Assembly: GCF_001421705.1 (NCBI RefSeq)
Contig: NZ_LMKO01000003.1
Location: forward strand, 45,591-109,590
Reading direction: 5' to 3'
Origin: Xylophilus sp. Leaf220
GTDB taxonomy: Bacteria > Pseudomonadota > Gammaproteobacteria > Burkholderiales > Burkholderiaceae_C
DNA: 64,000 bases
Shown: positions 25,674 through 34,322 of the stretch, in pieces
Numbering within the stretch: position 1 is the first letter of the stretch
How the letters are laid out: each line of letters starts with the position of its first letter
Notes under the pieces: model-generated
The model's database searches: none
What the model was told of the DNA's origin: nothing
Seen by the model: only the letters and a program-made list of their open reading frames with translations
Program-made: the position numbers and the translations under genes

Positions 25674-27110
25674 ATGAAGCCGACCCTTTCCTCCTTCTCT
25701 CCCCGCACGGCCGCCGTCAGCGCCATGAGCGCGTTGCTGCTCGGCGCCTGCGGCGGCGGTTCCAGCCCTGCGCCGGAGGAAACCCGCGCGCAGGACAGCC
25801 GCACCAGTTTCGCCGTGTCGACCGCCAGCCTGCCTTTCGCGGCCCTGGACGGCACCACGGCGGAGACCGACCGCTGGAGCGGGGTGAACGCCGGAGCGGG
25901 CTACCGCGTCGAGGTGCCGAAGAACTGGAACGGCACGTTGGTGATGTACGCCCACGGCTATGCCGGCGAAGGCAATGCGCTGACCGTGTCCAACCCGGCC
26001 TTCCGCCGGTACCTGATCGAGAACGGCTATGCCTGGGCCGCGTCCAGCTATACCAAGAACTTCTACGACGTGCGGGTGGGCGTGGAAGACACCAATGCGC
26101 TGGCCAACGCGTTCGTCGCGATCGCCGCGGCCAACGGCCGGGTGCTGTCGGAGCCGGCCCGCACCTATGTGACCGGCGTGTCGATGGGCGGCCATGTCGT
26201 CGCGGCCGCCATCGAGGACGAGGCGCAGCAGACGGCGGTCAACAAGCGCAGCTACCAGGGCGCCCTGCCGATGTGCGCGGTACTGGGGGATCTGTCGCTG
26301 TACAACTACTTCGGTGCCTACCAGCTGGCCGCGCAGAAGCTGGCCGGCGTTCCCGCCACCACCGTGCCCACGACCGACTGGGCCACGCTCGCACCGCGCG
26401 TGCGCGACGCCTTGTTCGCCAGCCAGACGTCGTTCTCGTCGGTGACCCCGCAAGGGCAGAAGCTCAAGGACATCGTCATGAACCTGACCGGCGGGCCGCG
26501 GCCGATCTTCGACCAGGGCTTCGCCAACGCGTCGCTGCAGAACACCGTGTGGGGCACCTTCGGGCGCGACGGCACCATCAACGGCATCCTGAACAAGCAG
26601 GGCATCGACACCACCGCCACCGTCTACCGGTTCAACGCCAGCGCGGCCGAGGTGGCCGATTTCAACGCCACCATCGCCAAGTGGGTGCCGGCCGCCGACG
26701 CCAACCGCCTGCGCACCGACGGCCTGCGCTGGGTGCCGCGGGTCAACGGCCAGTTCCGCATTCCGGTGGTGACCATCCACACGCTGGGCGACATGTACGT
26801 GCCCTTCCACATGGAGCAGGTCTACCGCGACCGCGTCGAGGCCAACGGCAACGGCCAGTGGCTGGTGCAGCGCGCCATCCGCGCACCCAGCCACTGCGAT
26901 TTCACCGTGGCCGAGCAGTCCGAGGCATTCAAGGCCATGGCCGACTGGGTCGAGAAGGGCACCAAGCCCGCCGGCGACGACGTGAAGACGCCCGCGACCC
27001 TGGCCAACGCCCGCTACGGCTGCACCTACACCCGCAACGCCGGCGGCCGCGACGACAGTGCCGCTACCGTCGCGACCCGCACGGCGTTGCCAGGGTGCAG
27101 CGGCGGCTGA
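25674..27110 (+). CDS. Alpha/beta-hydrolase lipoprotein
   Basis: This 478-residue protein has a signal peptide with lipobox LLGACGGG (Cys 26) and a Gly/Ser linker, so it should be lipid-anchored in the envelope. The hydrolase core has the oxyanion-type segment GTLVMYAHGYAGEGN and the nucleophile elbow GVSMGGH with Ser 170. Candidate acid and base residues lie in HTLGDMYVPFHMEQVYRDRV and APSHCDFTVAEQ. Substrate is unknown; the family includes secreted esterases and polymer depolymerase-like enzymes. It stands alone, 186 bp after the toxin-antitoxin genes and convergent with a histidine phosphatase 15 bp away. Confidence 0.78.
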   Translation: MKPTLSSFSPRTAAVSAMSALLLGACGGGSSPAPEETRAQDSRTSFAVSTASLPFAALDGTTAETDRWSGVNAGAGYRVEVPKNWNGTLVMYAHGYAGEGNALTVSNPAFRRYLIENGYAWAASSYTKNFYDVRVGVEDTNALANAFVAIAAANGRVLSEPARTYVTGVSMGGHVVAAAIEDEAQQTAVNKRSYQGALPMCAVLGDLSLYNYFGAYQLAAQKLAGVPATTVPTTDWATLAPRVRDALFASQTSFSSVTPQGQKLKDIVMNLTGGPRPIFDQGFANASLQNTVWGTFGRDGTINGILNKQGIDTTATVYRFNASAAEVADFNATIAKWVPAADANRLRTDGLRWVPRVNGQFRIPVVTIHTLGDMYVPFHMEQVYRDRVEANGNGQWLVQRAIRAPSHCDFTVAEQSEAFKAMADWVEKGTKPAGDDVKTPATLANARYGCTYTRNAGGRDDSAATVATRTALPGCSGG

Positions 27111-27125
27111 TCGGCGGGCGGACGC

Positions 27126-27767
27126 TCACACCGTCCCGTCGTCCAGCTCCTGGCGCGCCAGATGTGCGTCGTCGGCCCAGCCCACCAGGCTGAGGCCGTC
27201 GGGCGTCCACAGCAGGCGGTTGATCGCCGCGTTGCCCACCTTCCAGGTGCGGGGCGCCTGCAGCTCCTGGCGGGTGGCGGCGCGGTAGAGCACGTCGAGC
27301 ACGCCGCCGTGGCCGACCACCACCACCTGCTCGCCGGGGTGGCGGGCAGCGATCGCGTGCACCGTCTCGACCACCCGCGCGCGGAACACGATCAGCGATT
27401 CGCCGGTGCCGCCGGGCACGAACTCCGGCTCGCGGGTACGCCAGCGGCGGGCGTCGTCGGGCAGGGTGGCGTGGATCTCGTCGAAGGTCAGGCCCTCGAA
27501 GCTGCCGAAGGCGCGCTCCCGCAGGCCGGTGTCGGCCCGCACCGGCAGGCCCTGCGACCGGGCGACGTGCTCGGCGGTCCGGTGGGCGCGCAGCAGGTCG
27601 CTGGCGTAGACGGCGGCGATCGGCTCGTCGGCCAGGGCCTCGGCCAGGCGTGCGGCCTGCCATTCGCCGGTGTCGTTCAAGGGAATGTCGATCTGGCCCT
27701 GGATGCGGGTGTCGACGTTCCAGGCGGTTTCGCCGTGGCGGATGGCAATGATGCGGGTGGCGTGCAT
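27126..27767 (-). CDS. Histidine phosphatase family protein
   Basis: This 213-residue enzyme has the phosphohistidine motif IAIRHGETAWN (His 11), the second Arg in YASDLLRAHRTAEHVA, the acidic RERAFGSFEGLT and the second catalytic His in VVVVGHGGVLDVL. It is a small cytosolic phosphatase of the phosphoglycerate-mutase superfamily (GpmB/CobC type). The physiological substrate cannot be told from sequence. ATG 27767 matches the usual start. It lies downstream of the DUF4136 lipoprotein on the same strand but beyond a hairpin. Confidence 0.9.
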   Translation of the reverse strand: MHATRIIAIRHGETAWNVDTRIQGQIDIPLNDTGEWQAARLAEALADEPIAAVYASDLLRAHRTAEHVARSQGLPVRADTGLRERAFGSFEGLTFDEIHATLPDDARRWRTREPEFVPGGTGESLIVFRARVVETVHAIAARHPGEQVVVVGHGGVLDVLYRAATRQELQAPRTWKVGNAAINRLLWTPDGLSLVGWADDAHLARQELDDGTV

Positions 27768-27887
27768 AGAGGCGGGCTGCTGCGCCGCCGGGGGTGGCGT
27801 CGCATCCGGCAGGCGGTGCGCCTCAGGATAGCAGCCGGCCCGTGTTTTCTGCGCCGGCGATCGGCCTGGATGCGCCCGGCGCGGCAT

Positions 27888-27917
27888 CCGGCCGGTGCGC
27901 CGAGTGGCACCGGCCGG
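27888..27917 (-). terminator. GC-rich hairpin after the DUF4136 gene
   Basis: CCGGCCGGTGC pairs perfectly with GCACCGGCCGG (11 bp, 8-base loop) just after the DUF4136 stop. It lacks a T-run, so it is either a Rho-assisted terminator or a transcript-stabilising stem. Confidence 0.55.
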
Positions 27918-27920
27918 CGG

Positions 27921-28544
27921 TCAGCGCGGAATCTCGACGTTGACCCGGCGCACGCCCAGCGGCGCGTTGGGGAAGCCGTGCAGCGCCGAATCGAACATCA
28001 CCGCCAGCACCTGCGCGTCGGCGGGCTGCAGGCTGTCGTGGTCGGCATGGGTTTCGTAGACCACGGTGCCGCTGGAGAGGTCGCGCACCAGCAGGTTGAT
28101 CTGCTGCCGGTACAGGATGCGGTCGGGAAAGCCCCATCCGCCGCCGTAGCCGTAGCCGCCGAAACCGCCGTAGCCGTAGCGCCGGCCGTAGAAGCCGCCG
28201 CCGTAGCCCCAGCCGGGACCCCAGCCCGGACCGCTGCGCCACGGGTCGTAGCTGATCTCGCGCCGGGCGCTCAGGCCGACCTGCACGCTGTACCGGGCGT
28301 TGGCCTCGTCCTGCTTCAGGCCCACCCGCTCCAGCGCGCCGGTGGCGATCTGTTCCAGCGGCGTCTGCTGGGCGGCGCCGGCCAGTTGCTGCGAGGGCAG
28401 GCGCTCGAACCGGTAGGTGGCGCCGGCCGGAATGGCGGCGACGGTGGAGAACGCCTGCACGTCGGTATCGACCAGGCGGGTGGTGGAGCAGCCCGCCAGC
28501 GCCGCGGCGGCGGCGAGGGCGAATGCGACGGAGATGCGCGACAT
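27921..28544 (-). CDS. DUF4136 lipoprotein with Gly/Tyr-rich insert
   Basis: This 207-residue protein has a lipobox ALAGCS (Cys 19) and should be an outer-membrane or periplasmic lipoprotein. DUF4136 features are VQAFSTVAAIPAGATYRFER, LKQDEANARYSVQVGLSARR and the C-terminal LYRQQINLLVRDLSSGTVVY. In the middle (about residues 110-140) lies a run rich in Gly, Tyr, Trp and Arg. Function of the family is unknown. It starts 20 bp after ttcA, so it may be co-transcribed with it. Confidence 0.83.
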   Translation of the reverse strand: MSRISVAFALAAAAALAGCSTTRLVDTDVQAFSTVAAIPAGATYRFERLPSQQLAGAAQQTPLEQIATGALERVGLKQDEANARYSVQVGLSARREISYDPWRSGPGWGPGWGYGGGFYGRRYGYGGFGGYGYGGGWGFPDRILYRQQINLLVRDLSSGTVVYETHADHDSLQPADAQVLAVMFDSALHGFPNAPLGVRRVNVEIPR

Positions 28545-28564
28545 GGAAAGCCTCCCGATGGGTG

Positions 28565-29509
28565 TCAGATCTGCACGATGCTCAGGCTGGCGGGCTGGGC
28601 GGGCGCGAAGGTCTCGGGGTCGAAGGCCTTGTCGCCGTCCTCGCTGGCGATGCCGGTCGCCTTCAGACCCTTGAAGTCGTGCAAGGTTCCGTCGAGCAGG
28701 TGCGAGGGCGCGACGTTCTGCAGCGCGCCGAACATGCTCTCGATACGTCCGGGGAATATCTTCTCCCACTCGCGCAGCATTTCGGCGACCTGCTTGCGCT
28801 GCAGGTTCTCCTGGCTGCCGCATAAGGTGCAGGGGATCAGCGGGAATTGCCGGTGCGCGGCCCAGCGCACCAGGTCCTTCTCGGCCACGTAGGCCAGGGG
28901 CCGGATGACGATGTGCTTGCCGTCGTCGCTTACCAGCTTGGGCGGCATGCTCTTCAACTTGCCGCCGAAGAACATGTTGAGGAAGAAGGTCTGCAGCATG
29001 TCGTCGCGGTGGTGGCCCAGCGCGACCTTGGTGGCGCCCAGCTCGTCGGCCACGCGGTAGAGGATGCCGCGGCGCAGCCGGCTGCACAGACCGCAGGTGG
29101 TCTTGCCTTCGGGGATGACCCGCTTGACGATGCTGTAGGTGTCCTGGTTCTCGATGTGGAAGGGCACGCCGGTCCGGGCCAGGTACTCGGGCAGCACATG
29201 CTCCGGAAAGCCCGGCTGCTTCTGGTCGAGGTTGACCGCCACGATGTCGAACCGGATCGGCGCGCGGGCCTTGAGCTTCAGCAGGATGTCGAGCATCGCG
29301 TAGCTGTCCTTGCCGCCCGACATGCAGACCATGACCTTGTCGCCTTCCTCGACCATGTTGTAGTCGACGATGGCGCGGCCCATCTCGCGGCAGAGGCGCT
29401 TCTCGAGCTTGTGGGTCTCGCGCTCGATCTTGAAGTCGGGCGAGGCGGGGGCCGCGGCGGCGGCGGAGGAAGGGGAGAAAGTGTCTTCGTGGGTCCAGAC
29501 GGCGCTCAT
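28565..29509 (-). CDS. ttcA: tRNA 2-thiocytidine(32) synthetase TtcA
   Basis: This 314-residue enzyme thiolates cytidine 32 of tRNA using ATP and a 4Fe-4S cluster. The PP-loop is [16 protein letters not shown]; cluster cysteines lie in [13 protein letters not shown] and [32 protein letters not shown] is also diagnostic. The C-terminal segment is longer than in E. coli. In relatives, as I recall, ttcA directly follows folB. Here a membrane acyltransferase gene is inserted between them. Confidence 0.95.
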   Translation of the reverse strand: MSAVWTHEDTFSPSSAAAAAPASPDFKIERETHKLEKRLCREMGRAIVDYNMVEEGDKVMVCMSGGKDSYAMLDILLKLKARAPIRFDIVAVNLDQKQPGFPEHVLPEYLARTGVPFHIENQDTYSIVKRVIPEGKTTCGLCSRLRRGILYRVADELGATKVALGHHRDDMLQTFFLNMFFGGKLKSMPPKLVSDDGKHIVIRPLAYVAEKDLVRWAAHRQFPLIPCTLCGSQENLQRKQVAEMLREWEKIFPGRIESMFGALQNVAPSHLLDGTLHDFKGLKATGIASEDGDKAFDPETFAPAQPASLSIVQI

Positions 29510-29565
29510 GCGGCCTCCGAGAGAATGGGTTTCAAATGTGCGGTCCTTGCGGGCCATCCGCCCGG

Positions 29566-30693
29566 TCATCGGGGCGTTTCGCTCGGATGGTATTCAACGC
29601 GCCGGACCCGGGGCCTGGTGACCCATGCCATCAGGGGGGCTTCGACCAACCGAAACCAGATCCAGGCCGCCAGGACGATGAGCCCCGGAAAAAGCAGGGA
29701 GTAGAGCGTGAGCACGATGGCCGGCCCGCTTTCGAGATAGCGGTACCGGATGCTTCCCATCTGGTCCAGCAGGTAGGGGTGGATCAAGTAGAGGCTGAAG
29801 GATGCGTCGCCGATCCTGACCAGCCACCTGGGTGCGGACATACCCGAAAATTGAACGAACAGCGTCGTGAACAGCATGCCCACCGCCGCGATGCCGAAGG
29901 TTCCCGCCTTCATGAAATCGACATGGTCGAAATACCCCGACGTGGTACCGACCGAGAAGCCCAGCAGCGTTACCGAAACGGAAATCGGCAACCACAGCCA
30001 GGGATCGAGTCCGTGGCTCTTCCACCGGATCGCCATTTCGGATATCAGCGCGCCGGCCAGAAACTCCACGAAGTAGGCCGAGAGCACGAAATAGAGCGGC
30101 TGCTTGCCCACCTGCAGGGTGGCCGGGTGGAAAATCAACCAGAACGCGTTCCAGGCCACGATGCCGGCCACCACCCACGTCACCACCTGCAGCCGACGGG
30201 CGCCGGCCAGCAGGCAGATCGCGGCCAGGCAGACATAGAAGTACAGCTCGTACGTCAAGGACCAGGCCGTCGGCAGCCAGTTGTCTGCGCCGCTCGGATA
30301 CAGCAGCAGGATGCTCTTGACGATCTGCTTGGGCGTTTTCTCGACGGTGCCGCTCAGCACCGCGGGCAATACGGCGAAGACGAGAAGCACGGGCCAGTAG
30401 CCCAGGTAGACCCTGAGCACCCGGCGCTTCAGGAAATCCTGGATCTGGGTCGCGGTGATGCATTTGCGCGCGGACGAGTAGACGACGAAACCGCTCAGCA
30501 CGAAGAACACGTCGACGCCGAAGAAGCCGAAATGCATCGCCTTCGAAAAGCCTGCCAGCGTGGGAACCCCGGCCCAGTGGGGGCCCATGTGGAAATACAG
30601 TACCAACAGGGCGGCGATGCCGCGCAATACCTGAAGCCATTCGAGTTTCGAAGAGGCTCCGGCATGCATGCCGTCGATGGAAACCACGCTCAT
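29566..30693 (-). CDS. Acyltransferase-3 (OafA/YrhL-type) membrane protein
   Basis: This protein of about 375 residues has around ten hydrophobic helices. The acyltransferase-3 signatures are [20 protein letters not shown] with the catalytic His at the end of helix 1, [47 protein letters not shown] and [12 protein letters not shown]. Members O-acetylate or acylate exopolysaccharide, LPS or other glycans at the inner membrane. The start is uncertain: ATG 30693 has a weak GGTGA upstream, while ATG 30768 would add 25 residues. Two lines I counted are 58% and 62% GC, below the neighbours. No polysaccharide genes are adjacent. Confidence 0.88.
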   Translation of the reverse strand: MSVVSIDGMHAGASSKLEWLQVLRGIAALLVLYFHMGPHWAGVPTLAGFSKAMHFGFFGVDVFFVLSGFVVYSSARKCITATQIQDFLKRRVLRVYLGYWPVLLVFAVLPAVLSGTVEKTPKQIVKSILLLYPSGADNWLPTAWSLTYELYFYVCLAAICLLAGARRLQVVTWVVAGIVAWNAFWLIFHPATLQVGKQPLYFVLSAYFVEFLAGALISEMAIRWKSHGLDPWLWLPISVSVTLLGFSVGTTSGYFDHVDFMKAGTFGIAAVGMLFTTLFVQFSGMSAPRWLVRIGDASFSLYLIHPYLLDQMGSIRYRYLESGPAIVLTLYSLLFPGLIVLAAWIWFRLVEAPLMAWVTRPRVRRVEYHPSETPR

Positions 30694-30781
30694 CTGATTC
30701 ACCGCTTTTCCATCAGGGCCGAGCCTGAACAAACCTGTTGCCACCGCTTTCGCCTCGCGCGTGCCCATGCCGCAGCGGGTT

Positions 30782-31153
30782 TTACCACTGCCCCGTCTCC
30801 ACCCGGATCGCCACCTCGCAGTCGTCGAAGATCTCCAGCTTGGCGATCTTCACCCGCACGCCCAGCACGCCCGGCAGCTGCATCAGCCGCAGCGACACCT
30901 TGCCGATCAGGCTCTCCAGCAGGTTGACGTGCACGGCGGTGCACTCGTCGATGACGATCTTGCGCACCTTGCGGTAGTCCAGCACCTGCAGGATCTCGTC
31001 GTCGTGCGGCAGCAGGTCCTGCGTGCCCAGGTTCAGCTCGGCATCGACCCGGATCGGCTGGGGCGCGGTTTTCTCCTGCTCCAGGATGCCCAGGTTGGCG
31101 TCGAAGCGCAGGCCGGTGAGGGTGAGGATCTGGGTGCCTTTGGTGGTGGACAT
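30782..31153 (-). CDS. folB: Dihydroneopterin aldolase
   Basis: This 123-residue protein has LTLTGLRFDANLGILEQEK, where the family Glu/Tyr region follows strand 1, plus DYRKVRKIVIDECTAVHVNL, LLESLIGKVSLRLMQLPGV and the closing VRVKIAKLEIFDDCEVAIRV. FolB splits dihydroneopterin in folate synthesis. The SDR encoded upstream on the same strand resembles pteridine reductase, which fits a folate/pterin pair. A dispersed repeat (31207-31293) lies in the 142 bp between them. ATG 31153. Confidence 0.9.
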   Translation of the reverse strand: MSTTKGTQILTLTGLRFDANLGILEQEKTAPQPIRVDAELNLGTQDLLPHDDEILQVLDYRKVRKIVIDECTAVHVNLLESLIGKVSLRLMQLPGVLGVRVKIAKLEIFDDCEVAIRVETGQW

Positions 31154-31206
31154 GGGTGACAAGCCTTGGAAAAAAAACAGGGGCGGGAAACGAGGCGGTA
31201 TTCCCA

Positions 31207-31293
31207 GGGTGCCGCGGAGCCGGCTCCGCCGGGCCGCCAGCACCGCCCCCGGAAGGGGGTTGGCGAAGACACGCAGTGCGAAGCCTGGGGGAG
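31207..31293 (-). repeat. About 88-bp operon repeat, copy C
   Basis: This sequence aligns along its length with copies at 49058-49144 and 50165-50253. It contains GCCGCGGAGCCGGCTCCGCC, a CCCCC-GGAA-GGGGG stem and the end AAGCCTGGGGG. It ends 2 bp from the SDR stop codon. Confidence 0.75.
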
Positions 31294-31295
31294 AG

Positions 31296-32096
31296 CTACA
31301 TGAGGCTGAAATCGCGCTCGAACTTCATCAGGTGCTGGCCGCCGTCGACCAGCAGCGTGGTGCCGGTGAGCGAGCGGTTCTCCAGCGCGAACTTCACCGT
31401 CGCCACCACGTCCTCGGCCGAGGACGAGCGGCCGAGCGGCGACAGCCGGTGCAGGGCGGCGAACTTCTCGTCGCTGAGCATGTGGCTGGTGAGCGTCAGG
31501 CCCGGCGCCACGCCCACCACCCGCAGCACCGGGGCCAGGGCCAGGGCCAGCAGGGTGTTGGCGGCTTCCAGCGCGGCCTTGGAGAGCGTGTAGCTCAGGA
31601 AATCGGGGTTCGGGTTCCACAGTTTCTGGTCGAGCAGGTTGACCACCACGCCGTCTCCCGCCGCCGATCCGCGCGCCTGCAGGTGGGCATGCAGCGCCTG
31701 GGCCAGCAGGATCGGCGCGGCGGTGTTGCTGCGCAGGTGCCGCTCCAGCGCGTCGAAGCCGAAGCTCTGCGCATCGTCGTGCTCGAAGAGCGATGCGTTG
31801 TTGACCACCGCGTCCAGCCCGCCGAAGTGCGCGACCACCTGCGGCACCAGGCCGCGCACCGCTGCCTCGTCTTCCAGATCCGCATGAAAAAGCGCTGCGG
31901 CCGGCGCGTGGCGACGGCATTCAGCTACGGTTTCGATAGCGTCCGCCTCGGAGTGCCGGTAGTGCACCGCCACCTGCCAGCCGGCGGCCGCCAGCGCCAG
32001 CGCGATCTCCCGGCCCAGGCGCCGGCCGGCCCCGGTGACGAGCACGGTGCGCGGGGCGGGCAGGGAGGCGATGGGGGCGGTGGAGGCGGGCAGCAC
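31296..32096 (-). CDS. SDR-family oxidoreductase, pteridine-reductase-like
   Basis: This protein of about 266 residues has the Rossmann motif VLVTGAGRRLGREIALALAA, VVNNASLF, and the catalytic Tyr/Lys in LSYTLSKAALEAAN. NLLDQKLWNPNPDFLSYTLS and the end TTLLVDGGQHLMK match folM/PTR1-like dihydrobiopterin and dihydrofolate reductases of betaproteobacteria. I chose GTG 32096 because it is in frame, leaves 19 bp to the divergent methyltransferase start, and precedes the Rossmann motif at the usual distance. A TTG/ATG further up would overlap the neighbour. Bases 31924-31940 inside the gene resemble the palindromic repeat core. Confidence 0.85.
   Translation of the reverse strand: MLPASTAPIASLPAPRTVLVTGAGRRLGREIALALAAAGWQVAVHYRHSEADAIETVAECRRHAPAAALFHADLEDEAAVRGLVPQVVAHFGGLDAVVNNASLFEHDDAQSFGFDALERHLRSNTAAPILLAQALHAHLQARGSAAGDGVVVNLLDQKLWNPNPDFLSYTLSKAALEAANTLLALALAPVLRVVGVAPGLTLTSHMLSDEKFAALHRLSPLGRSSSAEDVVATVKFALENRSLTGTTLLVDGGQHLMKFERDFSLM
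31924..31940 (-). repeat. Possible degenerate palindromic core inside the SDR gene
   Basis: On the minus strand this reads GCTATCGAAACCGTAGC, arms GCTAT and GTAGC with a 7-base spacer, like copy 3. It encodes AIETVA in the SDR. The protein aligns normally here and no GC stem is visible, so chance is a real possibility. Confidence 0.35.
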
Positions 32097-32115
32097 GGCG
32101 GGAGACAATCCGGGG

Positions 32116-33261
32116 ATGACGACGAGACCCGAGAGTTTATCGACCGGCCCCGCCGCCGGCCCCGACCCCACCGCGCTGCACGCCGCCATCGCCGACGCGA
32201 TTGACCAGGCCGGCGGCTGGATCGGCTTCGACCGCTTCATGGCGCTGGCCCTCTACGCGCCGGGCCTGGGCTACTACGACCGCGCCAGCCCCAAGTTCGG
32301 CACCATGCCGCAGTCGGGCAGCGATTTCGTCACCGCGCCGGAGCTGTCGCCGCTCTTCGGCCGGGCGCTCGCGGCCCAGGTGGCCGAGGCGCTCGCCGCC
32401 ACCGGCACCGACGAGGTCTGGGAGTTCGGCGCCGGCTCCGGCGCGCTGGCCGCCCAGCTGCTGGAGGCGCTCCAGGCCCGCGGCGTGGCGCTGCGCCGCT
32501 ACGTGGTCGTCGACCTGTCGGGCAGCCTGCGTGCGCGCCAGCAGGCCCGGCTGGCCGCCTGGGGCGACACGGTGCAGTGGCTGCATGCGCTGCCCGAGCG
32601 GTTCGCGGGCGTGGTGGTCGGCAACGAGGTGCTCGATGCGATGCCGGTCCAGCTGCTGGCCCGCCACGGCGGCCAGCACAGCGGCACCTGGCACGAGCGC
32701 GGCGTGGTGCTGGCGCCCGGCGGCGGCTTCGCCTGGCAGGACCGGCCGACCGACCTGCGACCGCCGGTCGACATCGAGGGCCCGCAGGACTACCTGACCG
32801 AGGTCCACCCCCAGGGACAGGCTTTTGTCCGCACCCTGGCCGACCGGCTGGAGCGCGGCGCCGCCTTCCTGCTCGACTACGGCTTTCCCGAGGCCGAGTA
32901 CTACCACCCCCAGCGCCACATGGGCACGGTGATGTGCCACCGCGCCCACCAGGCCGACGGCGATCCGCTGGCCGACGTGGGCGACAAGGACATCACCGCC
33001 CATGTCGACTTCACCGGCATCGCCGTCGCCGCGCAGGAGGCCGGGCTGGAGGTGCTGGGCTACACCACGCAGGCCCACTTCCTCTACAACTGCGGCCTGG
33101 GCCCGCTGCTCGACGCGGCCACCCCGGCCGAGCGGGCCGCGGCGGCCAAGCTGGTCCACGAGCACGAGATGGGCGAGTTCTTCAAGGTGCTGGCCCTGGG
33201 TGCCGGCGCGCCGTGGGAGCCGATGGGGTTCGTGCGGGGCGACCGGACGCACCGGCTGTAG
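32116..33261 (+). CDS. MidA/NDUFAF7-like SAM-dependent methyltransferase
   Basis: This 381-residue protein has the family's N-terminal block GGWIGFDRFMALALYAPGLG, YYDRASPKFG, SGSDFVTAPELSPLFG, the SAM-binding VWEFGAGSGALAAQLLEAL, VVGNEVLDAMPVQLL, and LLDYGFPEAEYYHP. The mitochondrial relative methylates an arginine of complex I; the bacterial role is unproven. ATG 32116 follows AATCCGGGG. It is divergent from the SDR gene with a 19-bp gap, so the two share a very short promoter region. Confidence 0.9.
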   Translation: MTTRPESLSTGPAAGPDPTALHAAIADAIDQAGGWIGFDRFMALALYAPGLGYYDRASPKFGTMPQSGSDFVTAPELSPLFGRALAAQVAEALAATGTDEVWEFGAGSGALAAQLLEALQARGVALRRYVVVDLSGSLRARQQARLAAWGDTVQWLHALPERFAGVVVGNEVLDAMPVQLLARHGGQHSGTWHERGVVLAPGGGFAWQDRPTDLRPPVDIEGPQDYLTEVHPQGQAFVRTLADRLERGAAFLLDYGFPEAEYYHPQRHMGTVMCHRAHQADGDPLADVGDKDITAHVDFTGIAVAAQEAGLEVLGYTTQAHFLYNCGLGPLLDAATPAERAAAAKLVHEHEMGEFFKVLALGAGAPWEPMGFVRGDRTHRL

Positions 33262-33277
33262 CGGGCCTGCGGCGGTG

Positions 33278-33316
33278 GCCGGCCGTCTGCTATTGAATGC
33301 ATAGCTGACGGCCGGC
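33278..33316 (+). repeat. Palindromic repeat, copy 5, with both stems nested
   Basis: Bases 33278-33293 pair with 33301-33316 over 16 positions with one mismatch, around the loop TGAATGC. The AT core is GCTAT-TGAATGC-ATAGC (33289-33305), and here the GC-rich arms lie on both sides of it and extend the same stem. It lies between the convergent methyltransferase and HDOD genes and could terminate transcription. Confidence 0.85.
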
Positions 33317-33372
33317 GTCCCGCAACGGCTGCGGCTACTATTCTTCCGAAAGTCGCGGCTGCGGCCGTCCGA

Positions 33373-34218
33373 CTAGATCGGCGTGTCGATAAAGCTCTCC
33401 ACGTCGGGCATGTGCGCCGTCAGCCATTCCGGGTCGAGTTGCAGGGCCGCGACCACGTCGCGCGGCAGGGCGTCGATCGCATCGGCAGCCGACTTGTGCT
33501 CGTCGAGCTCCAGCTCGGCCAGCAGCGTGGCGATGTGCAGGATGCCGCCCAGCCGGCAGAAGGGCTCGCAGCGCATCGGATCGGAGGCGGTTTCCAGCGC
33601 ATGGGCGATCGCCTCGGGGAAATTCCAGCGGCGCGCCAGCTCGGCCGTCACCGCACCTTCGGTGAAGCCCAGTACCGAGTGCTCGCGCTCCCACCGGCCG
33701 CCGGCGAAGTGCGGCAGGCGCTCGATCTCTGCGATCCGCTCGGGCACCTTCTGGGCGATGATAAGTTCGCCGAGCCGCACCATGAAGCCGGTCAGCCACG
33801 ACTGCTGCACGTTGGTGCCCAGGGTGCGCGCCAGCCACTGCGCATAGCCGGCGGTCGCCATGCTCTCCTTCCAGAAGGCCTGGCTGTCGACACCCGGCAC
33901 CGCCGCGAACGAACTGCTCATGCAGGCCGCCATCGCCAGGGTGCGCTCCTGGTTCAAGCCCACCATGGTGATGCCGTCGTCGAGCGAGGAGAGCTGCCGC
34001 TTCAGGCCGAAACGCGCGCTGTTGGCCAGCCGGATCAGCTTGGCGGTGAGCGCCGGGTCGCGTGCGATGGCGTTGCGCACCTTCTCGAACGGAATGTCGT
34101 CGTCGTGCAGCGTGGCGATCAGTTCGCGCGCCACGTCGGGCATCGTGGGCAACTGCACCCCGTCGAGGAAGTCGGCCAGCAGGGTGGAGGTGGCGGGAGC
34201 GGTGGTGCTGGTGTTCAC
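33373..34218 (-). CDS. HDOD-domain signalling protein
   Basis: This 281-residue cytosolic protein is almost entirely an HDOD domain: LPTMPDVARELIATLHDDD, ARDPALTAKLIRLANSARFG, SSLDDGITMVGLNQERTLAM and HSVLGFTEGAVTAELARRWN. HDOD proteins are non-catalytic relatives of HD phosphohydrolases that act in signalling and stress responses. GTG 34218 is the start, with GGAAGG about 8 bases upstream and a canonical beginning NTSTTAPATSTLLADFLDG. Upstream lie short direct repeats (TCTGGAAAC twice at 34264-34282). Confidence 0.88.
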   Translation of the reverse strand: MNTSTTAPATSTLLADFLDGVQLPTMPDVARELIATLHDDDIPFEKVRNAIARDPALTAKLIRLANSARFGLKRQLSSLDDGITMVGLNQERTLAMAACMSSSFAAVPGVDSQAFWKESMATAGYAQWLARTLGTNVQQSWLTGFMVRLGELIIAQKVPERIAEIERLPHFAGGRWEREHSVLGFTEGAVTAELARRWNFPEAIAHALETASDPMRCEPFCRLGGILHIATLLAELELDEHKSAADAIDALPRDVVAALQLDPEWLTAHMPDVESFIDTPI

Positions 34219-34322
34219 GGCTGGGACCTTCCGGAAAAGACGTTGAGACGCCCGTTCTACCACTCTGGAAACATCTGGAAACCGGTGGTTGCCCTTGGTT
34301 GCGCCGCCGTTCTGGGGCCCGC

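Noticed and set aside
28210..28240. Gly/Tyr-rich repeat in the DUF4136 lipoprotein as a possible sequencing error or frameshift.
   Set aside because: The frame is intact on both sides, and low-complexity Gly/Tyr stretches occur in such envelope lipoproteins.
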